A stretch of DNA of 64,000 nt from Neospora caninum Liverpool (Eukaryota > Apicomplexa > Conoidasida > Eucoccidiorida > Sarcocystidae): positions 3,924,270-3,988,269 of the forward strand of contig NC_018390.1 in assembly GCF_000208865.1 (NCBI RefSeq). Reading direction: 5' to 3'. Numbering within the stretch: the first letter of the stretch is position 1; every line of letters begins with the position of its first letter. Shown piece after piece: positions 1 to 11,594 of this stretch. Under the pieces are notes generated by a model. It saw only the letters and a list, made by a program, of their open reading frames with translations, did not search any database and had not been told where the DNA came from. Made by a program: the position numbers and the translations under genes.

Positions 1-3000
1 GTCGGAGCCCAGCGCCTGTGGCCGTTGCGGTCGCTGCGCGGGGCGAGACTCCGGCGCTTCTCCTGTGGGGTCGGCGCCCGGAGAGACGGCGCGTCTCCTC
101 GAGAAGATCCAGACTCAGCAGTTCGAGTTAGATCGCCTTCGAGACACAAACGACCGACAGGGGAAGCAGCTGCTGCAGCTCACTCTGCAACTCACTTCCC
201 TTAAGACGGAGGCGGAGGAGCGCAGTTTGCACGAGAAGGAGAGAGCGGAGCAGGAACAGGCGAGAGAGCGCCAGGAACGCGAACGGGAGCGAGAGCGCAT
301 GCACGCCGAGGAGCGACAAGCCGAGCTGTCTGCGCAGCATCAGCGCGAGCTCGAAGAGCTGGCGGCTGCCGCCGCCGAGAGTTTCGACCTAAAGTGCCAT
401 CTCCAGGACCTCGCAAAGACGTGCAGTCTCGCGCAAGATCGACAGCGGGTGAGACAGTGCCCTTTTTATGTATGCATCTATACATATATATATATATATA
501 TACGTGCATATTTTTATGTTTGTCGGCGGCATTGCCTCTCTAGGGTTTCACTGCATTCTCAATCAGGATCAAGATCGCTACAGGTGCATAGATCGGTAGA
601 TGTGGCTGTGCTGTTCGTGTCACCATTTGTCGTGTCGAGTGAGTGTTTTCGTATCCCCGGTATCGGCAGGCTCTTGAGGAAGAGATCGCAGGTCTGCGGA
701 AAGACCTCGCTGATAGGGACGCGAAGCTGGAGGGATTGACGCAGTTGCCTTCAACGTCTCTCTCTTCAGCGGAGGCAGCGGCTGCCGACGAGGCCGGTCA
801 GGCCCGACCCGAGGACGAAAAGAGGGAGGCGATCAGCAGCTGTTCAGTGGAAGGTGACGAGTCGCAGCGGAAAGGCAGAGCGCCCGACGCGGGTGCGCGT
901 GCGCCGACCGTGTCCGTCGCGGTCCAAGCGACTCCGGCAGGCGAGGGATATCGGGCCGGCTTCGACGGTGGCGTGCATGCAGGCAAAGACGAGAGACAAA
1001 GCAGGCGACAGTCCCCTACGTCTCGGCTCCCCGACGCGCGAGAAGGACAGGGCGACCGACAGGCGTGTGGAGCACGAGGTGGTGAGAGAGCAGAGAACAC
1101 GGAGCGAGAGCCTCCGGCGAATGTCGACTCGCAGCCCGCGAAGGTCGCAGACCAGGCAAGTTCTCTCGGGGCCGAGGAGTCAGCAGTGAGCGGCGAAGCG
1201 GGACACGCGGAAGCGCTGTCGAGGAAAGTTGCGATGTTGCAGTTCGAACTGGAATCAGTGAAGGCACGAGACACCTGCGAGCGGCGCCGCCAGCAGCAGC
1301 AGATCCAGGACCTCAAGCTTTTGTGTATCAAGGAAAAGACGAAGCGAGAGAAGGTACGCGGCGAGCCGCATCCGGACGAACAGGGATGCATGCCATCTTC
1401 CATCAACAACGGCAGGGAAACCAGTGACGCTTCAACTCCCTTCTGCTCCTTCTCGCAGCCTTTGGGTCTGCGTGGAGGAAGCGGAAGACGCGGTGGGAGG
1501 GGGGTCAGGCTCTCCATTTGGGCGTTTGTCTCTTGGTTTTCCGCTGTCTCTTCTGGGGATGTTTCCTCGCGAGATGCAGCATAAATAGGGTTCTTCGGGG
1601 CGTACAGAGTCCCTCTAATTTGCGCTGTCGCTTCTCGCCTCCACCGCCGTTCCCCACTTGGCTTCCCCTCGTCGCTCTTGGCCGTGTCATTCGCGTCGAT
1701 TCCTCGCTACGTGGTCTTGCCGCCTCTCTTCTGCGCTCTTGTTCTGATCCACTCTGCGTCTGTCTCCTTCCCGCGTTCTTTTTCCGGGTCTCCTTTTGTT
1801 CCCCTGCGTCGCGCTTCTCTCTTTTTGCCGACCGAGGATCGGTTCCTGCGCGTTCTCTCGCGTCTCTTCAGGCGGAGGCGGAGTGTCAGCGGTTGATGGC
1901 GGCGGCCTTGGAGCAGCAGCTGCTCGAGCTCCAGCAGCGTCAACAGTCTCTCGGCGACGACGGTTTCCCAGAGGCGGCTCCGCGAAATCGCCTGGGTTCT
2001 CCGCCTTCCTCGCTTCGCCGGCATTCCGCCGCTCCGCAATCTGGCGGCGCGCAAGAGCCAGGGGCGAAGGAAGCAGGCACCACCCAGCAGTCCTGTCGGC
2101 GATTGGAACATGTGCCAGGCGGAGACAGGCCTGTTGGGGCCCCAGCGAAAGAAGGAGTTGGGCGTGTAGAAGAGACACACGTTGACGCCATGAAAGGCCA
2201 AAAAGATCGAGACGGCGCAGAAGCGTTTCCCGCTTCCGCCCACGCGTCTCAGGCTGCTTTGCGGGAACTTCACGACGCCTACGAAAGCCTCAAAGAAGAA
2301 TTCAGTCAACTGTCGGTTGCCCAGACGCTTCTTCAGGTAGACCAAAGGCTGCAGGAGACGCGTTGTCGACTTTTCAGCCTCAGTGTATTTCTCTCTGCTT
2401 CCGGGCGCGTGTGGAAGTCGTCGAAGAACACCTGCGCTATCTATCGATACCTATCGACACCTGTCGGTATCTATCTATCTATATATGTATATAGATGCAT
2501 AGGTGGAGAGATACACAGAGAGCGAGATCCACAAATCTGTATCTGTGTAGCCTCAGTTCTGTGTACGTGGTTGTGGAAACTGGCAAGGATTCGTGCATGA
2601 GGAAGGCGTGCAGTAACGCCAGCCGATGAGGGACTGGAAGCCAGGCGTCGCGGCGGGGAGATACACAGGCAACGGCGAGAATCCTGACGCGGTCGTCGGA
2701 AGATCGCAAGCGTCCGAGACGGCTTTCGCGCGAAGGTGGGCCTAGGGTGTCGGCGTCATTTTTCAGGTGTTCCCGCTTTGTGCCTCGTTTCAGAACGATG
2801 TTGCGAGAAAGGCGGAGATCATTGCCTTTCTGGTGAAGAAATATGCTCTCAACGAAGAAGCCTTCAGGTATGTTTACTGGTGGCACAGCTGAGGATGACC
2901 TTCACTGCAGATCTCCCTGCGTCCGTTGCGCCGATGAAATGGCGATCTCTGCTCTTTAGAGTGAATCTCTGGCAACGCAACACAACCCGCAGGCACGCGA

Positions 3001-4557
3001 GGCTGTCGTCGGACGGAAAGCGTCGAGCCCACTCTTGGACATCACTGTGCAACGAGAAGTTGTCGTCTGTGCCTTCCGGCTGCCGAAAAGCCCGCCGTCG
3101 TCTCTCTTTTTTTCGCGGCTCTCGCTTTCCTTCGGCGCTTCCTCGAAACACTCTTTCTCCTCTCGTCTGCTCGCCTTCGACACACCGGCGGTTCTTGATT
3201 CTGGTGTATCTTGAGCTTCGCTTCTCGCTGGCAGAGCCCTTCCTCGTTTTCTCTTCCGACAGTCTCGGTTTTTCTCGTTCTGCACGGACCACAACGGGCG
3301 ACGCCGATGTTCTCGCTCGCTGCCCAGACGTTTGTCTCGCGATTCGAAAACCCTCCGCGCTGTCGCTCTGCACGTGTTCTTCGCTTTCTCTCCTCCAGAG
3401 GCCCTCTTCCTGCCGCCTCGTCCTTCGGGTGGAAGAAGCTAGCAGCCGCAGCCGCTGAGGCCGTGGGGGGGACAGCAGGACACTCGTCTCTCTCCCTCGA
3501 CGAAATGCAGAAGGTCGTTGAGGAGACGCTTTTGGAAAACATTCGACTGCGGACAGATCTGGCCACACTGGCAGAGGACTTCGGGTAAGAGAGTATCTCC
3601 CCCGGGTGTACAGCCGCGAATCGTCGTTTCGGAGACTCTCACGACTGCACAGGGTTCCGGGCCCTGAGAATCCGTGTGCGCATGCGTCCTAACGTGTGTT
3701 CTCACCGGCGGCATGTACGGCATGTCACCGTCGACGCCCGTGTGGACGGCTGGCTCTGTCAATAGGTAGCTGTATACGGCAGGATCGAGATGTGCGTGTG
3801 TAAGGTATTGTTCATGTACGTTGGAAGATCTGCAAATCTGTTATGATAAACGCATCGGAGTGCCTTCGAGTCGAGACCCTACAAGCAGCCCGCCGTTGCA
3901 CGTCGCCGGGTCCTCTGTGTTCGCGCGACTTGTGGCTGTGGAGTTATCTCACTTTTTTCTGTATCGGATGTGCGCGTTTCCTTCCTTCGTAGGCGGCTGC
4001 TGAAAGCGCAGCGGGCGGAGCAAGACGTCGCAGTGCCGGTGCTTTCTTCGTCAGCCCATTCCTCGTCCTCAGCCGACCAGATGCTGAGGAATGGAGACAG
4101 TCACTCCCCACCTTCGCAGCAGAATTCGACTCCCCGCGCTTCATCCGCAACGAAGCGAGATCCGAGCGAGGTGACGATGCTAGCCAACGGCGCCCGTCGG
4201 AACTTTTCTGGGGAGACGAGGCCGCAGCAAGACGAGCGAGGTGAACCAGATCGGAGAACTGGAGCCCAGGCAGGCGAAGGGGCTTCGTCGGTGTCTCCTG
4301 AAGAGGGACGCGGGCCTCTGAGTGAGAGGACACCGTCTGCAGACCGGGACGTGAAGGAGACGCGGGCGCCAGAGGAGAAAGAGAAGAAGACGGTGTTCCT
4401 CAGTTCGAGGTGTACCAGATTGCCCGGCCACGCACCTCAGCCAGAAAAGGGAGGGACCTACGGCAAAGGTGAAGACAAACGCGGCGATGAAAGTTGTTCA
4501 CCTCTCTCCGATTTTGAAGCTTCCAGCGAGGTCATCCTCTTCCGCGCAGACGCGTGA
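1..4557 (+). CDS. Coiled-coil golgin/tether-like protein (CCDC186/GRIPAP1-like tail), 5' partial
   Basis: Six exons are visible: 2-448 (open at the window edge), 670-1353, 1872-2336, 2794-2867, 3399-3584 and 3993-4557 (stop TGA). All introns are GT..AG and phases agree at every junction, giving about 806 residues. The first exons encode long amphipathic, Glu/Arg/Gln-rich heptads typical of a rod-like coiled coil. Exons 4-6 carry a short conserved tail: DVARKAEIIAFLVKKYAL, then MQKVVEETLLENIRLRTDL, followed by an R-L-L-K-A-Q segment. From family knowledge this order resembles the C-terminus of CCDC186 and GRIPAP1, coiled-coil proteins of Golgi and endosomal carriers. The last ~180 residues are polar, low in complexity and probably disordered. 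A role in vesicle tethering or sorting is inference from that tail. The N-terminus lies outside the window. Confidence 0.7.
484..502. repeat. (TA)n microsatellite in intron 1 of the golgin-like gene
   Basis: An alternating TA run of about 18 bases lies within the first visible intron (449-669). Similar runs recur through the window. Confidence 0.9.
2437..2495. repeat. Imperfect CTAT/GATA-type microsatellite in an intron
   Basis: Interrupted CTAT and ATCGATAC-like units followed by ATATAT lie inside the intron at 2337-2793. This is a simple repeat with no coding potential. Confidence 0.7.
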
Positions 4558-5416
4558 TTTTGAGAGGGAAAGACATCTAAATTCACTCAGCAGTTTTGGA
4601 ATCTGCTCACACAGAGAAAAGAGTGTGGCGCTGAGGAGAACGGCATAAAACGCACGTCAGCGGGGAATCCACAATGTGCAGCAGGGATGACTGTGCCATG
4701 CTGTTGTTGCACTATTTCTGTCTCGCCCTGGCGGTGGGACCGTCGGCGGCCGTGCGTCTGGATTTGTTTTTCTTAAGTGGAGGGTGTTGACTAGGAGTGA
4801 GAACGTGCAGAGGAGACAAGGGAAGGTGGAATTCGTGGAAGAGTGCCGGTATGACTACGGATGTGCCGGTATCGGTGAGAAAGACACATGGATATGGGAG
4901 GTATGTACGGAGTTGTTACCGCACCGATCTGCTGGGTGTTTCGTGAAGCGGCATGCAGAGGCGTACACGATTCTGCGGGTTTTCGTGGTCTGGGAAATTC
5001 AGGTCGCAACCAGTTGAGTTATATATCAGATGGCAGGCAACTGTTTCAGTATCTGTCCACTTCTATTCAGATGCCATCGGAGGCGTGTACGTGCACATTT
5101 GGAGACTGTGTCTGTGCTGGTGCATTGCCGTTTACGGCTGAGACCACCTTCATGTGAGAAGCACAGAAGGGTGTCGTAGTGAGAAGGCTCAGAGAAGAGC
5201 TAGGAACTTGTGAAGAAAGAACACTGTCACAGTTTGTGTTTTCCGGAATAAGACAACCCCTTTCTGGGAGTGATGGGAGACCGTTTGTCATAATATGGTT
5301 GTTCCTTGTTGAATACTCAAGAAAACGATATGAGGCAGACAAGGTGAGAGGGAGAGTAAGGTCTTCTGCAGGATTTTTTACGCCCACGCTCTCGCTCAAA
5401 AAATTGTTTGCGGCAG
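4558..5416. other. Spacer between the golgin-like gene and the pseudokinase region
   Basis: It holds the 3' flank of the upstream gene and possible upstream exons of the pseudokinase. Short open frames exist (for example 5179-5439 +), but I could not align any of them to a kinase N-lobe, so none is called. Confidence 0.5.
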
Positions 5417-6417
5417 GTAGTTTTCGCGCACCTTGTTAAAATGAGGCTGAAACGATTTCACGCCGGAACTTATCTTGAAGGTGAGAAGGCTGGCTCCGTG
5501 GAACCGCGTCGTTTAGTCATACAACGCAAGTCGAAAAGCGCAGACAGCGCCAGTGTGTTTTTTTCTTTACACGAGCAGCTATAATGATAACTATAGCGAT
5601 AGATTCTGGCGACCAGCTTCAGATATTGTACGCCAATTATGTCTTCCTCTCTTGCAGCGGTTCCTGAGGCAGGAAATGGCGTTTCGTAACCTGCGGTCTT
5701 TTGTAGAAAAACAGAGGTTACCCAGGTGACAACGCACAAATGCATTCATGGAAACATACATGCATATATATATATATATATATATATATAGCATTCGGTA
5801 CTACTCGATGGAGAAGACTGAGCAATATATTCCGCGGCAATTTGTCTTCGTGGGTTTCATTATTGGCCGTCAAAGAATTACGCGAAGCAGGCCTGATCCA
5901 TCGTTGCATTGAGGCGGGGAACGTCTATGTGAGTTCTGCCGGTCACGTGAGCCTGGCAAACCTGAACTGTGTTTCTGTTGAGGGCAAGCCTGCGCCAAGA
6001 AGAAGCTCAGACAGGTATACTGCTTCCGAGCTACATGGAAACTTCCACTCGAAAGGGCTTCCATATTCCAAAGAGGCTGATATCTTCGCGCTAGGAGAGA
6101 CAATTCGCACTTTCCGTGTATGCGAACGGAGTGGGATACGCAAAAAGCTATTGCTCGACGTGGCTTCCTGGATGAAAAGCCCGGACCAGCGACCAGATTT
6201 TGAGGATATTCAGAAGCACCCATTTTTTTTAGCTTTCGACTTCGACGCTGTTAAGCAACGTCTGACGCCCGCCCCCTTTCCTAACTTGGAAAAAGTGCCT
6301 GGTTATGAGTCAGCACAGTTCTCTGAAACTGCCTCTATATTCCCCGGGGCGATGGAGTGGTTGTCAGAGCCTCTGTCATTTGCTCGCATCTGCTCTCAGC
6401 GAGGCTTTGTACACTGA
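5417..6417 (+). CDS. AGC-type pseudokinase, C-lobe and C-tail only (possible pseudogene)
   Basis: The main exon runs from the region after the (TA)n tract (about 5791) to the stop at 6417. A small possible exon lies at 5417-5479. The main exon carries a recognisable kinase C-lobe: an HRD-position motif read as H-R-C (5899-5907), the usual Asn five residues later, and L-A-N-L-N where LxDFG is expected (about 5953-5967). An activation-segment-like YTASEL, an ADIFALGE helix (kinase DxWxLG position) and QRPDFEDIQKHPFF follow. The tail, FDFDAVKQRLTPAPFPN followed by S-A-Q-F-S, resembles the AGC-kinase C-tail (PxxP then an NFD-like motif). The missing catalytic Asp and DFG argue against phosphotransfer. 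The stretch between the DxWxLG-like helix and the RP motif is shorter than in PKA. No convincing N-lobe was found upstream, so this may be a scaffold pseudokinase with unrecognised small exons or a decaying gene. A rhoptry-kinase relative is a weaker alternative. Confidence 0.5.
5764..5790. repeat. (TA)n microsatellite just before the pseudokinase exon
   Basis: About 13 TA units end in a TATAG that could serve as the splice acceptor for the kinase C-lobe exon. Length variation here could affect splicing; that is inference. Confidence 0.85.
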
Positions 6418-7032
6418 AAGAAGCATGTACCGCTAAGCTCGCCAGTATAAGGTATGCAGCAGGACGTCCGGCAATGCATTGCAGGCATCAAGATGATCTT
6501 ATGCTGATGTGCCTTCAGTGCGTAGCAGGGTGAGACATCTCTTGGCAGGTGTCTGCTTCTAAAAGGGTGAAGGCTGAAACTGTGTCCATCCCATGTCCAT
6601 TTCTGTGCGAAGGCACGGAAAAACCCTACAACATGCTAGGCCGAAAAGCCGGCACCCACCTGGTTACGTTTGAGTATTTGCGGTCCGATGCCGTGAATAA
6701 TGGACCCTATCTCCAGTTGCCGCATATAGAGTCGAGAATGTCTAGAGCTGATTATATGCATACTTTAAAGTAAGATTTCCGAATAGGGAAACCGTTGGAC
6801 CGTCATGCAGCTTAATCTTATGTGTTGTTATTTTAATCAAATTTGAAAATTTTAAAGGATGTGGAGTTGTTACGTATACAATCAGAAGGCTAGCTTAGAA
6901 TCAGTTTTCCTTTTAAAAGTCGTCACTCCTCACTGGAAAGATGCAGCATGAGGCAACCATACAGGCACCTGGTCGACGCATTCTCATTAAGTCCCATTCT
7001 GCATCGCCGCTTGCCTGTTCATCCCCAACTGC
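6418..7032. other. Convergent intergenic region
   Basis: It is AT-rich, lies between the stop of the pseudokinase (+) and the stop of the secreted protein (-), and probably contains both 3' UTRs. I see no supported gene. Confidence 0.5.
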
Positions 7033-7710
7033 TCAAAAAGAGCCCTTCCTTAGCTCCATCTGGATCGACAGGTCTGCTTCACCTCGCTTTTCGTCTTTCG
7101 TCAAGGTTTTCGAAAGAATTCCATAGAGGCTTTGCCCCTGTCGGACCGCATGATTCACTGTGGTTTGAAGTGCTACTCCCACGCTCTTCGCAACCGCTTT
7201 AAGCTGCCCCAACAGGGCCATCAGCTTCTTCAACACAACTCGAGCTTCTCTGCGAGTTTTGTCTGCCTCGAGCCACGACAGTTGTATACCACCAAGGCTG
7301 CGGATCTGTAGTGGGTTTTCGGACGAAGCGCCCTGCCGAGACTTATGTAGATGTGCTTGTAGCTCGTCTGTGAAAGCAGCGGCATGACCCTTTGCTGAGG
7401 CAATGAGCCTGAAACCTTCAAGGTAGAGTTCTTGTATCCGCTGCATCAACGCAGTCGCCAAAGCATCAGGGTTTTCGACGGCATCGTCCCACGAGTCAGC
7501 GCGCTCTTCCGCCGCTTCTTCTTGGTGCGTTGCCCCTTCAGCTTCAGTGACGACTGACTCTGTCGCCGAGACAGAGTGTTCATTGGCGTGTGATGCCGAC
7601 ACTAGTTGAGCGGTCACACTGGAAAAAGCCAGCAGAGCGCAGAAAAAGAGCAGAGCCCGGAGCGAGCGCCGTCGACCCTCTCCTCCCCACTGTGGCAACC
7701 GGCAGTACAT
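7033..7710 (-). CDS. Small secreted helical protein, unrecognised
   Basis: This is an uninterrupted 225-residue frame with an ATG at 7708-7710; the open frame extends 16 codons upstream but has no earlier ATG. The N-terminus has a basic segment (G-E-G-R-R-R-S-L-R) and then a strong hydrophobic core, ALLFFCALLAFSSVTA, ending in a plausible signal-peptidase site near residue 34. The mature part has an acidic stretch (many Glu, around residues 45-75) and then a predicted helical, Leu/Ala-rich region with no cysteines. Intronless genes with a signal peptide and no recognisable domain are common among coccidian dense-granule, rhoptry and microneme cargo. Secretion is well supported; the compartment is not. 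I do not recognise the family. Confidence 0.65.
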   Translation of the reverse strand: MYCRLPQWGGEGRRRSLRALLFFCALLAFSSVTAQLVSASHANEHSVSATESVVTEAEGATHQEEAAEERADSWDDAVENPDALATALMQRIQELYLEGFRLIASAKGHAAAFTDELQAHLHKSRQGASSENPLQIRSLGGIQLSWLEADKTRREARVVLKKLMALLGQLKAVAKSVGVALQTTVNHAVRQGQSLYGILSKTLTKDEKRGEADLSIQMELRKGSF

Positions 7711-10700
7711 CGCGAACAAAAGCTCAGGTCTCCGTTCGAAGTATATTATATAGAGCAAACAGTGGTCCTACGAAAGGAAAGAGGTGACAATGCAACGAGC
7801 AACGTGGCGGCTTATCGCACGTCACCAAAGTAGTGCGGTAATATCTGCAATTGTATGGGGCCAATGTTCATAAAAAGACCCGCAGTTTCGCCAGGAGTGC
7901 CCGGCCACGGCCGCCCGTTACGTCCACGCACCGTTGCATGCACGCCGAAAACAGGGAGTCCTTTGTACCCGTTTTGAGCCAGCCCGTGGCGAGGGAGTTG
8001 CGAGATCGCAACAGTCGCCGGAGATGCAGCCAGGAAGTCTCAAGTTCCCGCATCCAGATACTAGATGTGTCAGGAAGTCTCCACGTGGAACTGATGCTCA
8101 AATATAATTCAAAACATAGAGTGACGCAGCCAGTGGGGGACGCTGTGTCTGCTGGGCATTCGACGTACAGATACTTGCACGGCACTCACGGGCTGCCGTT
8201 CCTTCTCCTGTCCCTTCAACTGCTTCCATATTTATTCTGCCTAACATCTCTTGATAGCCTCTGCGACTCAAACGGGGAAGAATATTACGTTCATAAAACA
8301 ATTTTCGTCCAAGGAGCCCTCCACAAAAACCTTGCAGGTTCGATCCCTTCCGCGTCTCCTGCAGTACGGGCCACACACGAGGCGCAAGGAGCTGATTGAG
8401 AGAACTAATTCAGAGTGAGAGAGTATGGCGTGATAAATAACCTGCTTAGGACACTCCTCAAAGAGCCTCGCGAAAGCAAAACCGCTGCCATGGCAAAGTG
8501 CTCTATTAGACACTGGAATACAACAATGCCTGTGCGACGCCCGACGGTCTCCTCCCTCCCCTGGGGCGAGACCCCACAAAACTGCGGACCGTTCCTGTCT
8601 AGAACGTCCCTCTTATCCCGTCAAAACGAAATCAAGAGGCATTCCCCCTTTACTTCCAGGTGCTCTGATAACTTCTTGCATTGCTAGGCGTGCACACGAC
8701 CAGTGGATTGGTTTCATGATACGGGAACAGTCGGTGCAGCCAGGCCGAGTCCTGCACCAAGCCTCTCGCATGGTACTACAACCTTTCCGCTCTTTCATGA
8801 AATTTTCTTCCTTGTTGTGCAGCCACATGAACTAACAACAAACTGCATCTTTCCCAGCCAACTGTCGCAGCGTGTTTTTCATTCTGGAATTTTTGGCTGC
8901 ACGTTTTCCTTTGGGTTGCGACTCACTTCACGGTGATGGCGGACCAGTGTTTTCCCGTGGCAAGCAGTCGTGTCCCTCTGAAGAATCCTCTGTTTTTAGT
9001 CGCAACTCAGTCGCATAGCTCGCAGTGATGGCAGTCTCAATGCGATGCACGTATCAGGGCCGCAAGAGTTGAACGAATCCCGAGCTAAGGCAATTTGGAA
9101 GAGAGCATCACAGTCTGTCTTCAAAGGAGAGCTTCCACGATTGTTTCGGGCAATGCTGCTCCCCAGCACCTCGATTTAATTTATAGCACCTTCATCTGCT
9201 AAATGTAGACAACACTTCTAACTGCAGCACATGCATCAGGTATCCCAGGCACATAACAAAGAGGGAAACAGTAGATGTGGGTTTCTGGTTGTTGAATGTC
9301 TTTAATGCTAGGCTCGCTCTGGAGAACTGTTGAGAAATTCGTGCTTAAACGTGGTCTGAGGAAGAGAACGGGTGAAGTAGGTTTCCATCGTAGCCTGGAA
9401 AACTCGAACTTCCAGTGCACAATCGAGATCCGAATATCGTTCTAGTTCACTGCGCTCCGACCCCAGAAGAAAGATAGTGTTGACGGAACTTTGTTCTTGC
9501 GACTGTGCCTTAACGGCTGCCGCCTCCCCTACGATCAACAGCATAGCTATTAGTTGGCAACGATTTGCATTCTACCCCACTTTTCTTCTTCACGGCTCTC
9601 AGGCGAGATGTTGACGACATCGCAAAGAGTGCAACCGCACTTTTTTTCCGTCGACAAGACCACCCGTCATCAGATCTACACTATTCGAAGCAACATTTTC
9701 ATCTCGCATAATCCTTCATCCAGATTTCAGCTCTGTCCGTAATTACACGGATATGCTTAAACGGATACTAGTAGCCATGTGACACGGACAATGGCTCTTT
9801 TCTGAGAATACAGGATTCTGTGTTCTTTTATGAGTACTCTAGACTACCTCGGCTTTCGGTAAGAGTGCCCTGTGGATCCTCGACGGGGGACGTGGAGGTT
9901 TCCCAGGCGAGAAACCTGTGGAGATTGGCTCTCTTGTGAACTCCGTTTAGTCAAACGCACTTTTCTCATGCTTTTAACAGAAAATTAAACGCCAAGTTCG
10001 GACACCTAACGTCTCTATGGACTGTTTCTCATCTCATGGAAAAGGTCGCAGTCGACGGCGGCGGCTATCGCTGGGACACGAAGCTCAGAGCATCTTGCAC
10101 ATCTGCTACCACAGCGAGTTTTGCCCTCTAGTTTTTAGAACGTGGTGTAGCAAAGATGTGGAGAACGCATCTCTGCGACTATGGTTCTTGAGGTCATTGT
10201 TTTTGAGACCTTTTGGTTTGTTGAGGCTGGCGCAGATCCACACGGGAAAGCTGAGCTTACGATCCTCGAGGCTTCTTTGGACACAGAAATGATGGTATGG
10301 CAAGGGCGATGACGAGACAAAGCAACAAAGACAACGCTCAAACGCGGGCACATCTGTAACTCATGGTGACAGCTTACAGAAGGGGGATAGGAAAAACGGA
10401 ATCAGGTATCAAGTTGGAGACTGAACGGAAGAGTACCACGGTTTGTGGCGGCCGGCACAGTCCGTTGCACAACATCAGGACCAGATATGTGATCGGCAAG
10501 TGCGGACGACCCTTCAGCCAGTAAGAAACTGGCTGCATATAGGCCCTCGATGATTTTTGGCAACGTCCGCTATGGACACTTCGCGCCTGCCACGGCAACC
10601 CCATCTCTCCCTGGGCGCAGGCGGTGCGCCGCACATCCCAGCAAGCGAGCAACCATTGCAGCTAGTCTAACTGTTCGTGGCATCTGGTACGACACACGAA

Positions 10701-11594
10701 TTGTCGGGAGACCGCACTTAAAAGAGATTCTACCGGTATCAACCCAACGATACACTTCCAAGCATTCGTATGCGTTTCTGTGCATTTGAAGGATCCTCAC
10801 GAGCCTGATCCCAACAGCGATTGTCCGGACTGCGTCCTGAATGACTACAGCTGGGAAGTGTGCACTAGCAAGCTCACACTGTTGTGCGACGGGGGCTTCG
10901 ATAGTCCGGGCTTTTCTCTGACTCCGTTGTTGAACCAACACTCCTACATATTACAGCCTGTCTTCTGTTTAGGGTTGCCTCGAGTCTGTCGTTGAATCGG
11001 CACTCCCCTCTTGCGATAGCCTCGTGCATTACATTTCAGCCGCGTCAAGGGGTAGGTAGCGCTGTCCACCTTTACACGGCCATGCGCAAAGGAGAACTAA
11101 TCAGTGCTGTCAAGTTTCGCAAATTGTGGGTATGGCTTTACACCATGTCGTGTTCCGTGGAAGAAGAGACTTCTGCATCTGCATCCATAGTGCTGCAGAT
11201 CGTGCTCCGTTTTCCCCCCCCCCCCAAACCCCCCCGCAAATGCCGTGATGCGTGGGGACTTTTTCTGAACAGTTTAAGTTATGCAAGCGGATCTCTTCGT
11301 CCGGCAGCGAACGCCCAGCCCCGGCGCACGGCATATGATGATTGTTTTACGCTTTAAAGCCCTTTAAGTTCGGCCCTGCTTCATCGGATGCCGGAGCCTC
11401 CTGCATCTCTTTTTTATCCTGCAAAGAGACAGAACCGTCAGCTGAAGGCGCCCTGTGCTCTTAAGGGCTTTCCTGGCATGTAACGCCGCACTCGCTTTTT
11501 GAGAAGCGGCTTGTGTCAACTACCCCCTGGGAGATCCTATCGCAGTCTGACAACACCTCCGTCGTGCGGCAGTATATACGCAGTGCTCCAAAAC
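7711..11594. other. 3.9 kb region without a supported gene
   Basis: It contains the upstream flanks of the divergent secreted-protein gene (-) and the aspartate carbamoyltransferase gene (+). All open frames are short (about 180 codons or fewer) and none shows a domain, a credible exon chain or a strong leader. The only notable landmark is the poly-C tract near 11214. Confidence 0.5.
11214..11235. repeat. C12-AAA-C7 homopolymer tract
   Basis: Twelve consecutive C, three A and seven C lie about 360 bases before the aspartate carbamoyltransferase start codon. The tract is strongly strand-asymmetric and could form a G-rich or C-rich secondary structure. Confidence 0.9.

Noticed and set aside
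1687..2345. Long minus-strand frames (163 and 212 codons)
   Set aside because: They overlap the golgin-like exon at 1872-2336 and its intron; arginine-rich shadow frames without homology.
8336..8350. GGTTCGATCCC, resembling a tRNA T-loop
   Set aside because: The T-stem pairs poorly and no acceptor, D or anticodon arm fits around it on the plus strand.
9308..9544. 78-codon minus-strand frame with short hydrophobic start
   Set aside because: The hydrophobic core is only about five residues, too weak for a signal peptide, and there is no other support.
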